64,000 nt of DNA from Myoxocephalus aenaeus (Eukaryota; Chordata; Actinopteri; Perciformes; Cottidae), in assembly GCA_038501785.1 (NCBI GenBank), contig JBAMJR010000031.1:16404001-16468000 (forward strand), given 5' to 3'. Below are positions 11,640 through 23,521 of the stretch, in pieces. Position 1 is the first letter of the stretch. Each line of letters starts with the position of its first letter. The notes under the pieces are model-generated. The model saw only the letters and a program-made list of their open reading frames with translations, made no database searches and was not told the DNA's origin. Made by a program: the position numbers and the translations under genes.

Positions 11640-13310
11640 AATCTCTGCGTGTAGTTTACATATTGTCCGCTTGATGGCGGTGTTGAGCTATTTTTCCGCA
11701 TTTAGTTTCTGTCCTGAAACGCTCTCCACCCGCTGCTGTTGATTCTTCTTTTCTTTCTATAAATCATTACATTATCAGCAATACACCACTTTTAATATCT
11801 GTGTTGTAGAACATGATTGTTCTCTGCCTCGTGATTTAATCTGAAAGCTTTTACAAATAAAGGTCACAGAAAGCTGATGGATTATTGATATTAATATGTA
11901 TCGCGGCTCAATACGCTGTCCTCGTGACAGGTGAGTTCTTTAGAAATTAAACTATATTCATTAACTGATTTCTCTGTTTGTGTAACTGCTCATGAAGCAT
12001 CATGTGTGCAATTCTATCACTACTGTGCTTTTCTTCTATCTTCTATCCAATATATCGTTTATAAATTAATAAAGAAATGGAATGACCGTATGAGTTTTAT
12101 TCTGTGAAGAAAACTCCGTTTCTGATGAGCGTTTCTGTATTTTTGGTTTTGCCAAAGAAACTAAATATCTGAACGAAAATCATTTTAAAGCTTTTATCCT
12201 GAAAAGCGTTTGTATACGAGCCTGAGTCTTTATTTTTAAAAGTCAAAGCGGATGAAATAATAAAAATGACCCACTCTCAATATCGTAGAGATCAATGGAT
12301 CGATTTAATGGAGACGTACATCAGTAATGATAATACTCAATCATACTAATACTACTACTAACAATAAATAATCCTATTCATAAAAATAATACAAAATAAA
12401 AATAATAATAAAGTGTGCTTATATTTACAATAGGAAATGAACATATCAGTGAAATAATATAGACACAAATTATTTTATATTATATTACGTTTTATTGTAT
12501 GTAATTTGGACTGTACATACAATGTGGTATTTGTATTTTTTTCTTGATATTAAATGTCTGCACTATATATTTTACTATTATAAAAAATCAAAAACTTAGG
12601 TCAAGAAATATCAAATGTTTGTGCTTTAGAGACATTTTATATGAATAAAGATGTGACATTGGTCTTGTTTTATGAATCCAAATGAAGACAGATGTCACCA
12701 TTAATAAAGCAATCACACATTTCAGTTGCAGTTCAAAATAAAAACAATCCAGGAAGGCCACAGTTGAAAATAAAGCTATTTTATTGTCAATGCATTCAAC
12801 GTGATTAGATAAACTATCAAGTAGTAAATTTCCGCAAAAGGAAGAAACACCGAAACTATTCCCCACTGACACAAAATATTACACTTTGTATTTCAAATAA
12901 AACAAATTATTTACATTGTTATGTATAGACTGCATCTTAAAATCCATATTATTTAATAATACATGCACTCTGAAATATAGTCTGACATAATATCCCAATT
13001 TGTGTCCATACACAAAAAAACTTGCTGTGTTGCAAACCATGACGTGTGACTACATTTGTATTTCTTCTCTATATTTGCATTTATATGATATAAAATACAA
13101 CTTACTGTACATTTACACATATTTAAATCTTCCCCTATTCTCAAACGTTTAAGTGCTTCATAAATAGATCCGTTTTTTGAAGTCAAAATGCATTTTGCAT
13201 ACACCCAAAACATGACATTTTGTACAGGGTGAGGGGGAGGGGGGCGGGACAAGTAAACGGGCCGAACAGGAAACAGAAGATCGTAGTCCAAAGTGAAAAC
13301 AAGTGCACGG
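11640..13310. other. AT-rich downstream flank / possible 3' UTR of prdm8
   Basis: Very AT-rich and without a supported gene. The part nearest prdm8 (about 12780-13437) could be 3' UTR on the minus strand. The 112-residue minus-strand frame at 12953-13291 has no recognised domain. Confidence 0.4.
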
Positions 13311-13315
13311 GGCGG

Positions 13316-13321
13316 TTTATT
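13316..13321 (-). terminator. candidate prdm8 polyadenylation signal
   Basis: AATAAA on the minus strand (TTTATT on plus), about 117 bases after the stop codon. A second AATAAA lies at 12785-12780 and would give a UTR of about 650 bases. Nothing in the sequence decides which is used. Confidence 0.35.
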
Positions 13322-13437
13322 TGTATTTTCTAAGTGGCCTATCTCCAGTCCGGCGGCTTAAATCCAGGTGGAGGTGTGGGGTTGGGGGGCGGGGTCACAG
13401 TCCCTCCTCGTTATGAAAAAAGTCCATCCTTTAAAAG

Positions 13438-14696
13438 TCAGTTGTGGGAGGTCATGTGACGTGACAGGTGATGCCGCTCCCGGAAGGACTCGTTGCAAAT
13501 GGGGCACTTGAGTTTCTCCTCGCGCCGCCGCTTGACCATCGGCTCCATGGCGAACTCCTTCTTGTGGTGGGACCGCATGTGGTAAACCAAGTCCGAGGTC
13601 ATGCGGAAGGAGGCGTTGCACTTGGCGCACCAGTTCTGCGCCGGCAGGCAGAGCGAGGTGAAGGAGGGCGGCAGGAGGGTGAGCGCCGACGGCATCTGCA
13701 GCTGGATGGCCCCGGAGTTCTTGGGCCAGAAGGTGGTGGCGTAGACGAAGGGGTTCTGCTTGGCCATGCCGCCCGGCACGGGGCAGTTGGCGCCCAGCTC
13801 GGCGCCCTGCAGCTTGGCGGCGAGGTGGTCGGCCTGGTAGAGCCGGCTGGAGGAGATGGTGTCGCCCACCGCCGGGTGGCAGTCCAGCAGCTTGGTCGGC
13901 ATCACCAGCGGCGAGATCTGGGAGAAGGAGCGCGACGGCTGGCTAAAGGCGCTCTTCCTCTCCCCGCCGCCGCCTTGCTGGGTGACGGAGGTGAAGGCGC
14001 TGCCCATCGGCGAGGCCTGCGGCGGCTGGGTCTCCGACAGCACCTGCCGGATGTTGAGGTGCTTCTCGGACGGATTGCTGCTGGGCCGACCGCCGTCTTT
14101 GTTCTCCGAGTTGGCGCACTGGAGGTTCTTGCCGCCGCCGTGGTGTTTGAGGTTCTGGGGAGTCTTCTTGACCTCGGTGAAGGCGCTGCGCTTGCCCTGA
14201 CCGAGTTCCGTGGGGCCCGGTGGGGAGAAGGACTTGAGGTTCTCCTCCAGGCCGTACGCCCCTCTGTAGTTCTGCGCCGACGTGGCGAGCTCGTCTTTGG
14301 ACTTGGACGGCAGGAGGCTGGGCCCCCGGCGCTCCCGGTCCTCCACTTCCGAGAACTTCCTCTTCCCCGAGCTCTCGCTGCAGATCTCGGCCTCCTTGTC
14401 GCTCGGCGGGCTGGTCCGGTTGTTCTCTAGATCCCTGGCCAGGTTGTGAAAATCCGTGGAGGGTTTGCTGGCGTCCTGAGCGCTGCCGGCGGCCAAGCCC
14501 TCGGAGCGGCCCAGCTTGGGGCTGGTCCTGGTCGGGGTGGCGTTCGGTCGCTCGGCGCCGCTCTCCTTGCCGGGCTCCTCGTCGGCGCCCGCGAGGCTCT
14601 GCAATCTTTTGGTGCAACGGAAGCGGAGATGGGCCAGGAACGGGTACTCGAACTGGAAGCGCTGGCTGCAGTCCGGACACGAGTGGTGGGACGATC
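13438..14696 (-). CDS. prdm8: prdm8 coding exon 3 (zinc fingers, terminal exon)
   Basis: The large last exon encodes residues 151-569 and the TGA stop (13440-13438). The acceptor CCGCAG lies directly before GATCGT and completes the phase-1 Gly codon. It carries the C2HC finger, the low-complexity repressor-like middle with AFSQPSRSFSQISPLV, and the paired C-terminal C2H2 fingers. It is strongly GC- and CpG-rich compared with the AT-rich flank, and this leaves long but meaningless open frames on the opposite strand (for example 13468-14430). Confidence 0.95.
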
Positions 14697-15892
14697 CTGC
14701 GGAAAAAGATGGAAATTAAGATCTGATCATAAGGAAGAAGCGAACCTAAAACTATCCTGAACTAAATGTGAACCTTCTCACAGATGGATTGAGGACTCAC
14801 CTTTGCTCTTGGCGGGCGCCCGGCTGGAGCTGAGCAGCAGCAGCTCGATGAGGTCTTTGCCGTACCAGACCAGCAGCTCCTCGTCCTTCTCGATCCGGCG
14901 GAGCGAGCGGTACAGGAGCTGGCCGTTCTTCACGTAGGCCTCCAGGTTCTGCTCCTCTTTGTCCCGGGCCGACTGGACCAGCCGCAGCCACATCAAGCCC
15001 TCCGAGGTGCTGTTGGCCGCCGACGTGTCCACCTGAACGAAACAAACGCACCCGTGAGTTATTGCTATTACAGCTCAAATTCATTCCGGCCAAAATAAAT
15101 CTTGTTTTTTTCAATAAATACTGCAAATAAGGTCATTTAATTTCACCACACCCCTTTACGCTACATATTTATTTTAATGTATTTACTTGTACTATGTATT
15201 TATAGTATTTCACTATTATTATTGACATTATTGATCATTATTACTGAGAATTTGAAGCAAATATTTGAAACAAAATTGCTTTTTTACAAGAACAAAAGGA
15301 CATCACGTGCATTGGCAGAGTCTTCCTTTCTTGTGGAAATAATAAAACTGGATTATCACGACTCAATAAAAAACTGAATGGATGGTTTTGTTGCAGAATG
15401 GCTTTTACATCTTGTTTTGTATTAATAAGACTGCAAATATCTACCAACATAGCATTGCAGTGTTACTGCTGCATGTGGGATATTTTGCAAATGTCAGTTT
15501 ATGTGAATGAAATAACAAGGACCTGAATCTGTAAGAATATATGTGCTATATATTTGGATCTAAGCACAAAGAACAGATATTTTGACAGGCCTGTTGAACT
15601 GGTTGCATTTTTTGAATTGTTTTAATTACACATAAATAAATACAAAAACCTGCTGAGTGAACCAGTGACTCACCCTGAAGATGTACGGGGCGGTGCGCTT
15701 GTCGGTGGACTTCAGGGCGATGAAGGCGATGCTGTCGTACAGCGACGTGTGGCTCAGCACGCAAGGCCCGAAAATGGCGTTTTCTGGGATGTCGCACGTC
15801 GTGAAGACGCTGGTGAAGATGTCCGTCAGACACTGCTGGACCGCTTTGGCGTCCCCGTCCCACACCAACTTCTGGGAGCTGGACTCCTCCAT
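13438..15892 (-). CDS. prdm8: PR domain zinc finger protein 8 (Prdm8), complete, 3 coding exons
   Basis: Nuclear transcriptional repressor of the PRDM family; in mammals it works with BHLHE22 in neurons and retinal cells. Joining 15892-15674, 15032-14801 and 14696-13438 gives one frame of 569 residues ending in TGA. The PR domain spans about residues 10-135, with PENAIFGPCVLSH and ELLVWYG blocks typical of PRDM8. A C2HC finger uses C157, C160, H173 and C178. A long Ser/Pro/Gly-rich middle follows (about 185-500). Two C2H2 fingers sit at the end (C507, C510, H523, H527; C548, C551, H564, H568) with a basic KRRREEK stretch between them. The C-terminus ends in MTSHN, as in mammalian PRDM8. The mammalian protein is longer (about 690) because of Gly/Ala-rich insertions. 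Both introns have GT-AG ends and consistent phases. The paralogue (prdm8 versus prdm8b) cannot be decided here. Confidence 0.96.
14801..15032 (-). CDS. prdm8: prdm8 coding exon 2 (second half of PR domain)
   Basis: This exon encodes residues 74-150 plus the first base of codon 151. The acceptor is CAG before GTGGAC and the donor GTGAGT follows AGCAAAG (phase 1). It holds SEGLMWLRLVQSARDKEEQN and the ELLVWYGKDL end of the PR domain. The intron to exon 3 is only 104 bp; the one before exon 2 is 641 bp. Confidence 0.94.
15674..15892 (-). CDS. prdm8: prdm8 coding exon 1 (start codon, first half of PR domain)
   Basis: This exon encodes residues 1-73. The ATG at 15892-15890 lies six bases after a splice acceptor (CAG, then GGTGAA), so the 5' UTR must continue in an upstream exon. 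Although the frame stays open upstream of the acceptor, that stretch is intronic in composition. The donor is GTGAG after codon 73 (phase 0). The exon carries WDGDAKAVQQC and the SHTSLYDSIAFIALKS block of the PR fold. Confidence 0.94.
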
Positions 15893-16429
15893 TTCACCCT
15901 GCAGACACATGACGTCAGAGATCAGAGGTGGGAATAACAAATAATACAAAATAATAAAACTGCGAGTAGAATATATAAAAAAAAATGTTTCCTCTAAATG
16001 TGTTGCAGCAGAAATAAATGTCAACCTCGACCTGTAAAGTAGCGGTTTGCTGCAGCTGATAAATAAATCTCCTCTCAGACAGATCGGCGAAACCAGCTGG
16101 CAGGGCGTCGTTTGGGGGCCCGGTTCTTTCTCTCTTTCTCTCTCTCTCTTTCTCTCTTTTTTTTTTTTTTGGCCAGGCTCTCTAATGAATGCAAACCCCG
16201 TAATAAGTTCATGGCGGCATCCACGTCATCCAGATGATGTGGTGTCCAAATGTGTTAAATGTTATTGAAGAAGAAGAAAGTAGCCAAAATCCGCCCAAAA
16301 AACCCTGAATAACATGTATTGTTAATATTATTATTATTCCCTATAATAATACTAATTATTATTATTATTACAAATTAAATTGTTTTAGACACACGTTGGA
16401 TTATGATATCATTACCCAGTCTCCAGTAT

Positions 16430-16487
<58 letters not shown>

Positions 16488-16830
16488 TTAAGCTATAAAT
16501 AAAAGTATTAGCATTAATATTCTTATTAGCATTATAGGCATCCGTTGCCCTTGTCTGGTCAGCTGTAATTGTGGATGATTAAAACGAAACAAAAACAACC
16601 CATAATATTTCTATAATATTCCTATAACGTTATTTCTCAAAAGCCATATCCTCATCGTGCTTGATATTGTGTTTTTTTTATTATCGCATATATTCTATGG
16701 ATAATAGTAATATAATATGTATGCTTTATAGCTGTTGTAGTCGTAGGGTCCCGGCCCGTGAAGCCGTCTCGCTGCGTGTCCAAATGGAGCCGCGTGTCCA
16801 ATGGCTCGAGTGGATGTGAGAGTCGGTGGT
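15893..16830. other. intron upstream of prdm8 start exon, AT-rich
   Basis: No coding signal. It begins with the pyrimidine-rich acceptor tract for prdm8 exon 1 and contains a CT-rich tract (16126-16170) and an AAT microsatellite. It is presumed to be the 5' UTR intron of prdm8, but the upstream exon and its donor could not be fixed. Confidence 0.5.
16431..16487. repeat. (AAT)n microsatellite
   Basis: Pure trinucleotide run of about 57 bases. Confidence 0.97.
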
Positions 16831-16839
16831 TTCCTGTCG

Positions 16840-16960
16840 GCCAAAGCTTTCTCTCCGCCGCCTCATTAGCATAATCCCGCACGTTCCCCTCCGAGACTGT
16901 AATTAAAGCAGCACGACCGCTTAATTATTTCTTTTCTAACCTCTGAATGTGTGTTTGCGG
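16840..16960. promoter_or_regulatory. candidate conserved noncoding element upstream of prdm8
   Basis: Unique, non-repetitive sequence with ATTAGC, TAATTAAA and TTAATTA homeodomain-type cores packed within about 90 bases, next to a GC-rich block. This is the composition expected of a developmental enhancer near a transcription factor gene. Conservation was not tested, so the call is only a suggestion. Confidence 0.25.
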
Positions 16961-17649
16961 CGGCGCTGCTCGTCACGCGCAGCGGAGCCTGCACGCGCTG
17001 TTCAGCCCCGAATGGGCAGGAATAAGTAATAATACATATTTAAAACAAAAACAAAAAGCCTTGCAACGCCGAAGAAAAGAAGTAATTGCAGATTTTTTTT
17101 TAAATGTTGCATTACCACATTTGTGCTGTGATTATTGCTGCACAAAATCTCTCTCACATTGAGCAATACAAATTATAATTATAATTTTGTGTTGGGGGGG
17201 GCTATGGCATTATGTAAGTATTATTACAGTCACAGCGTGATTTATTCTGACGTGTAATTCTCCTGTTAACCGTTTATAACAAGTCGTAAATCAAACCCCA
17301 TGACCCCCTCCACCGCGGCACAGTTTGCGCAATGAAAACCTGTTCATTCCAAATTAAATCAAATACAGAAATCACCCCAAAATCACACCGAAAGTTTTGT
17401 TTTACCGCAAAATCAGGAAAGCGCCCCCTGACGGAAGCGCATCAGCGCAGAACTAAATGTCCCGAAGAGATGGGAACAGATCCCCAGCATCGGCTGTGGT
17501 TCTTCTTGTGAGGCGCTCCTCGGATTGTTCTGGCTCTTCTGCTTTCTTGCTAATACATAATAATAATAATACTAATAATAAAAAGGGGCGTGTCTGATTA
17601 AATAACCCGGGATAGTTCTAATAAATGTATTTCTCTTAATCCGGCTGAT

Positions 17650-18290
17650 TTTGGACCTTTTATCCCACCTTCATACGAGGCGCAGCAGCAGCAGAACGGT
17701 TCTGTGTGGAACGCGTTTGCGCACGGTGCGATGGAGACACGCGGCTCTCCGCGCAGCCACTGGATCTGGGTAACCCATGCCGAAGCCGGGCCGGGCTGAA
17801 CAACTGTCCTAAATCAGGGCTGTGACAGATATGCGGTGGGTTTTTGTTTTTAAAGCGCCTGCAGGATGTGCGGCTGCACGTGCGTCTTGCAAAAGAAAAA
17901 GAAAAAAAAAACTATCCAAACCCGCGCGCGGCTTCGCGGTGCACGAGAACCTACCTTTCTGTTGATGAGGAGGAACAATAATCCACAAAACGAAGAGCAA
18001 GCGATGCTGCGAATCCGAAAGGAAGAAGAGGAAAAAAACACAACCCCGTTTTGCACCTCCGGGATGGTGGTATCGGGGAGGAGGAAGCAGAAGAAGAAAG
18101 CCCCGGAAACAAGCAGGGGACGCGGCGTGATGGAGGTGATGAGATGGCGCGCTCCCGGTCCGCAGCGTGCTGTCAGTACATTCCCCCCCGGTGCGTGGAA
18201 GTGACAGCGCGGCTGCTGCTGCTGCTGCAGAGAGGCACCGGCACTGGAAGTGAGCGGGCGGGGTAGAGAGAGCTGCACGGATAAAGGGAG
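17650..18290 (-). promoter_or_regulatory. candidate prdm8 promoter / 5' UTR exon region (GC-rich)
   Basis: This CpG-rich stretch lies about 1.8-2.4 kb upstream of the prdm8 ATG, in otherwise AT-rich DNA, and is followed by a long GA tract. Because the start exon begins with an acceptor, a noncoding first exon must lie upstream, and this is the best candidate. I could not identify a transcription start or donor site with confidence. Open frames here on both strands are low-complexity and look non-coding. Confidence 0.35.
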
Positions 18291-18297
18291 ACAGACG

Positions 18298-18311
18298 GAG
18301 AGAGAGAGAGA

Positions 18312-18356
<45 letters not shown>

Positions 18357-18366
18357 AGAGAGAGAG
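18298..18366. repeat. (GA)n tract upstream of prdm8
   Basis: A near-pure purine tract of about 70 bases bordering the GC-rich region upstream of prdm8. Such mirror-type GA tracts can form triplex DNA and bind GAGA-type factors. Confidence 0.92.
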
Positions 18367-18669
18367 GCGTGCAGATGGGGCCCGACGCTCTGTGGCTGAT
18401 GGCACACCGACACACACTTTTTGTTTGCGGCACATAATCTACCCAATGAGGCGTGTCACTCTCCGTCTCCTCCCTTTAACTCTTCACTCACCGCCTGTCA
18501 TTTCATGCGATTTATGGACGAGCAGAGGGATAAAGAGCCCATTATTATTGTAATTCTAATCACAATAGTTGCTGGTTGTATTAGAATAAAGTGGCATCTC
18601 GTGTTTGGAGGAGGAAAAGTTGTTCTGTGCAATTGTAGCCGGATGAGAGTCAAATATTTGTTATTGTAT

Positions 18670-18682
18670 TATTTTGTATTTG

Positions 18683-18718
<36 letters not shown>

Positions 18719-18850
18719 GTCATGCAACTTCCTTTTGCACCCCAAAAATAAAATAAATAAAGTAGATACAATAAATAAAATAAAATAAATAAAATAAATA
18801 AAATAAATAAAATAAATAAAATAAATAAAATAAATAAAATAAATAAATCA
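18670..18850. repeat. (ATT)n and (AAATAAAT)n microsatellites
   Basis: Two simple repeats in a row: an ATT run (about 18687-18718), then AAATA/AAATAAAT units (about 18743-18850). Confidence 0.93.
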
Positions 18851-20204
18851 GGGTGTCACTCACTTCACAATATATTTAAATATATGCTAATTGCACGGAC
18901 TTCCTTGTGACCCCCTCCCCTCCTCCAGAGCGGCGCAGCTTCCCGGGTCGCCTCCCCGCGGACCGCCGCTGTGTCTGTACTGTGGTCGGGCTCATTTAGG
19001 GGGCGCCAGTGTATAATGTGCTTTGAGTGAAGGCTCATCTTTTTGATGGAAGGGAAAAGCTTCAGGTCATCACTGATGTTTCTTCTGCACGCTGATGTAG
19101 TTACATGTGTATTATACTTCGTAATAGTTAAATCTGTGCTTGATTAAATGTGTGTTAAGCTTTTATATATTTTTTTACATTCATCTATATGTTTTGCAAC
19201 TCACATGTGATGGTGAGACTTAATTAAAATAGCTCCTGAAAGAGTCAAGAAGCAATAAGAAATATTTTAGCATAAAATTATATTCACCTTTCTTAGTGTT
19301 GTATACATACATTTAGTCATTAATAAACATGATTATATGCAAATCATTTACAGGCCTTTTTCTGTAAAAAAAAAATGAAAAATGAAAATACATCAACAAT
19401 AACATCAATATCCTGTCCCAAATCTCAAACGTATTAACACTTATAACCATTAATTTGTGTCCACCTTCCTGCATTGAGCGGTTTATTTCTGCCAGGAAAA
19501 CCAAAACACAGAATAAATAACAGATATCAGATATTATATTCAACTAAACACCACTTGTCACACATTGTGTCAAGTGTGTTGGGCTCAAACGTAAAATAAT
19601 TTAAATAATCTGAGATATTATTTAACCGCTATTTCTGACAAACTACAATGTTGAGGCACAACAAAAACTATTTTGTTATTTTTTTAAGACAATGTTGTTG
19701 TTTTTTTGCTGGAGAAATCCAGTTTCAGAAGACATTTGAAATAAGACGATGTGGTGTACAGGACCAGGGTCAAAGGTCAAAGGTCACAGACAGAACAGCA
19801 GCACTAAAGATGTGTGACCTGCTGCTGAAAGGAAGCAGGGAGGAAATAAAAGAAGGAAAGGGAACAAGGAAACATGAAGGGAAAGTGGTCACAGGAAGTC
19901 AAACCAATCACTTCTCCTCACTGCTGAAAACACACAAGTGATGATCAATGTTAAACCATTTCACAACCATGTTTGTTTTCTCCCAAAAAGGAAAAAAAAT
20001 GAAAATGAAAATACAACATTTTAAATGATTATAAATGTATATTAATATATAAAAAAAATAAAAAAGGATGCCGTGCAGATCAGCTGCATGCAACAGAAGA
20101 AAAAAAAAAAATGTGGAGGAGTCGTGGAGATGAGCTGAAGCAGTGATGCTCGTCACGCTGAGAGCTTCAGGTTCACAATCTCGTTTCTGTTCAAATCCTT
20201 TTTC

Positions 20205-20205
<1 letters not shown>
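18851..20205. other. gene-free stretch
   Basis: No gene. A GC-rich patch at 18900-19010 might be unique sequence; the rest is AT-rich. The frame at 19648-19941 shows no recognisable domain. Confidence 0.45.

Positions 20206-20207
<2 letters not shown>

Positions 20208-20290
<83 letters not shown>
20208..20290. repeat. (TG)n microsatellite
   Basis: Pure TG run of about 82 bases. Confidence 0.97.
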
Positions 20291-20292
<2 letters not shown>

Positions 20293-20621
20293 GACACACT
20301 CATGCACAAATCAAGGGGTGATAAAAGCATGGCATTGGTTCCTGAGTCTTTTGTTGCTTGTGAAAATTGTGAAAGTGAAGAAATTGATACATTTTGTTTT
20401 CAGCTTTTTCTTCTCCCATTTCTAGTTTTGTTAATGGTTTACTGAATGAAGTCTAATTCTATACCGGAAATACATATATTTAAACAAGTGTGCGGCAGAA
20501 ATACATTTTTAATTCAGAGAAATGGATTCAGAATTTCTTGAAATTATAAAAAAAACAACATATTTCCATGTGTCCCGCCTGCTCACGGCTCTGATGTGTG
20601 ACACGATTCCTTTTCTTTCCC

Positions 20622-20752
20622 GTGTGTGTGTGTGCGTGCGTGTACGTGTGCGTGTGTGTGTGTGCGTGTATGCGTGTGTGTGCGTGCGTGCGTGTGTGTG
20701 CGTGCGTGTGTGTGTGGTGTGTGCGTGTGTGTGCGTGTGTGTGTGTGTGTGT
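20622..20752. repeat. compound (TG)/(CG) microsatellite
   Basis: Alternating purine-pyrimidine tract of about 130 bases built of TG with frequent CG steps (GTGCGTGCGTG), a strong Z-DNA-type composition. Confidence 0.95.
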
Positions 20753-21800
20753 CATCTGGATCATTTGACAGCTGTATTGTTTCCTGATTCCAGACCATGA
20801 AGCCAACACTCTCGTGTCTCGTCACTGAGGGAGTTCACAGGTAAAGATGAGAAACACAAAGGGGCGGGGCTATGGTCTGTATCATGATTGGGGGGGAAAA
20901 AAGATAACATTAAAAAAAACGTGGAATGTCGTGGAAATCGACACCGACATTGAGAAATAAACCCCGCTGTTACAAAATCCACCTAATAAACACTGTGTGC
21001 CGGTGGTTTCTACTCGCTGCTGGCCCCTCCCCCTTTGCCGCTACTTAGCCAAGATGGCGACCTTTGAGCGCGAGAAGAGTCGGGCGTTAAACAATCCAGG
21101 TGCTCGTAGTGCATCGCACCTTTGCCGTACTTGGATTTGTTTTTTCGCAGGACAGAAGCTCTCGCCGCGCTGTTTTCCTGGTTCCAACCAAAGCCAAATA
21201 AGAGATTTGGAGGCGGGATCAGAAGAACTTGAACATCCACCAGAGCCACCAGAGACATTGTGGTTGAGATCAACACAGATCTACCTTTTCTACAATTAGC
21301 TCGTTATCATTAGACGACACCCTACTTCAACTAAACACTGAAATGAAACATAAAGGGTCTTTAACCCTGTGATTGGAGGAATTGGCCACTATCGACAGCC
21401 ATCTCTGGCGATAGCGATACATGGAGCTTCCACACCTCTGATCTCTTCTGTTTTTTAAAACTGTGAGCGGTACAGGGTGCTGCAAGTCAAATGAAGGGCA
21501 CTGATCTGAGTAACCGGTACAACCGCTGCGTGCAGAACCAGCAGCGACATCCGGAAGAAAGAGGAACAATTAGCACAAAAACCTCAACCGTGCAACTGAC
21601 GTAAACACCGGACGAGGACCCGCCGTCGTTGATTCAACTCTCACCGTGAGACATCTTGTGGGAACGATCTTTGTGTCGATTAAAGAGAGAGCTCCTGACA
21701 GGAGCTCTTGAATATTACCTCATTAAACCTGAAAAAACTCCTAAACTTTGTGTTTAATCTTCTCCCACTGATGCAAAATTCTGTGCAAATGATACATTAA
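20753..21800. other. gene-free stretch
   Basis: No supported gene. The frame at 20997-21299 has no recognised domain. Confidence 0.4.
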
Positions 21801-21803
21801 TCT

Positions 21804-21804
<1 letters not shown>

Positions 21805-21873
<69 letters not shown>
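21805..21873. repeat. (CA)n microsatellite
   Basis: Pure CA run of about 69 bases. Confidence 0.97.
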
Positions 21874-21875
<2 letters not shown>

Positions 21876-22016
21876 TCATTCAACAGATCAGGAGAATGAC
21901 ACCAGAAGCTTTTTGCAAATGGATTCCAGCAGACAGACTCTGGCAGCGCCGCGTCCCGGACGTACTGTCTTCCTGTCACCGCGGCTCATCAATATTAGGC
22001 GTGTTTTGTGCTTCGG

Positions 22017-22054
22017 AGAAGAAGAAGAAGAAGAAGAAGAAGAAGAAGAAGAAA
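22017..22054. repeat. (GAA)n microsatellite
   Basis: GAA repeats followed by an A run. Confidence 0.95.
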
Positions 22055-22323
22055 AAAAAAGGGGGATTGGGGGGATCCCGCTCTGGAGAGGAAATGCATT
22101 GATCTGTGATGGGTAAACACATCACAGGAAGAAACAGAGTTATTGACCCAGATGTCAAAGTCCTCCGCTGTGGACGTGTTGACAGTTATTGTTTCCAACA
22201 AAGCTGTTTAATAAATCCACTCCACTTTGATACGTGGAGCGGAATATGTTTTCTTTTTTTGTAATGAATAAACATGAATAAAATAAAGATGGGGCACTTT
22301 GTTCCTTTTGTGAAACATATCAC

Positions 22324-22324
22324 A

Positions 22325-22358
<34 letters not shown>

Positions 22359-22366
22359 CTCTCTCG

Positions 22367-22408
<42 letters not shown>

Positions 22409-22468
22409 CCTCCTCTCTCTCTCTCTCTCTCCCCCTCCTCTCTCTCTCTCTCCTCTCTCTCTCTCTCC

Positions 22469-22505
<37 letters not shown>

Positions 22506-22534
22506 CTCCCCTCTCTCTCTCTCTCTCTCTCTCC
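22324..22534. repeat. long (CT)n pyrimidine tract
   Basis: About 210 bases made almost only of C and T (CT with CCT interruptions). It explains the low-complexity Leu/Ser and Arg/Glu open frames on both strands. Confidence 0.97.
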
Positions 22535-22539
22535 TGACC

Positions 22540-23490
22540 TGCTCTCACTGAGGTGCCTTTAAGGTGATCCACCCCCCAGGGTGATTCATGCATGTCAAGC
22601 ATGAGGGTGTTAGTTAGTATGTAGACAAGCCACTAATTACACTCAACTTTAAATGAAATATCAATCAATATCTATATGTTTTCTTTTCTTTTACCCCTCT
22701 GGTTGGAGTCGGAGGGCGTAAGGCGAATGGGCGAGAACACAAAAGGAGGTGTTTGTTTATGATTATACATGTTTATTTATTTGTTTATTTATACCTTATG
22801 ACACAAAAGCATGGATGAACTTCAATATGGACGCATTTGTACTGAGCGTCTATGTGTAGCTTTAATAATGTGCTGACTTTTTTTTTTTAAACCAGTAGAA
22901 TCTTGCAAGAAGTCTACATTTCTTTCTTTCTTAATCAACTTTTGGTGTGTTAAAACCTTTAGCAATCTTCTATATAATTAGTCTGCCTCTAATGAATGTA
23001 AGCTTATTTTAACTGTTGAATCTTCTCTGGAAGCAACGCTCTGCGATGAGGAAGGAAACGTGTGAGGCTGCTGCTGCCGGCGCCGCTCAGTCTCACGGGC
23101 GCTCCTCCATACTGAGTGCTGCAGATAATCGCGGTTCTGCCTCAGCATGGATGCAGTGTTCGTGTAAAGTGCCTCAAGTGAAAGCAGTTTTTCCCATCTC
23201 ATTGTGGGAAAGTCAATTGAATATCAAGTCGTCAAAAACAAGTTTGTGTTCATCATGACCGATTCTTCTCAGACCTTTGCTTCCTTGTGAAGCTTTGCCT
23301 CTAAAATGACGAGGGGGGTCGCTTCAAGGGACGGGGTTGTTGTAAAGGAAGTCCAGATGCAATGAAGAAGGGTTAAAACAAGACATGCTGATGGAGAGTC
23401 AGTGAAGACCTTCTAGTGTATTTCCAATGGAGGGCAGAAGAGGAGAGGGAAGAGAGAGGCATAACACGCAAAGAGGAAGTGTGGGATGTT
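22540..23490. other. gene-free stretch
   Basis: No gene or named repeat recognised. Confidence 0.4.
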
Positions 23491-23496
23491 TGTAAG

Positions 23497-23521
23497 TGTG
23501 TGTGTGTGTGTGTGTGTGTGT
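23497..23521. repeat. short (TG)n microsatellite
   Basis: TG run of about 25 bases. Confidence 0.95.

Noticed and set aside
1..13430. fgf5 exons expected from mammalian synteny
   Set aside because: No frame shows FGF core motifs; the gene is probably further left.
13468..14430. 320-residue plus-strand open frame
   Set aside because: Antisense shadow of the GC-rich prdm8 exon 3; composition follows the codon pattern of the real gene.
13943..14680. 245-residue minus-strand frame overlapping prdm8
   Set aside because: Off-frame reading of prdm8 exon 3 with Arg/Gly/Pro-rich nonsense; the joined exon frame is the real one.
22186..22602. Arg/Glu-rich 138-residue frame
   Set aside because: Translation of the CT/GA tract.
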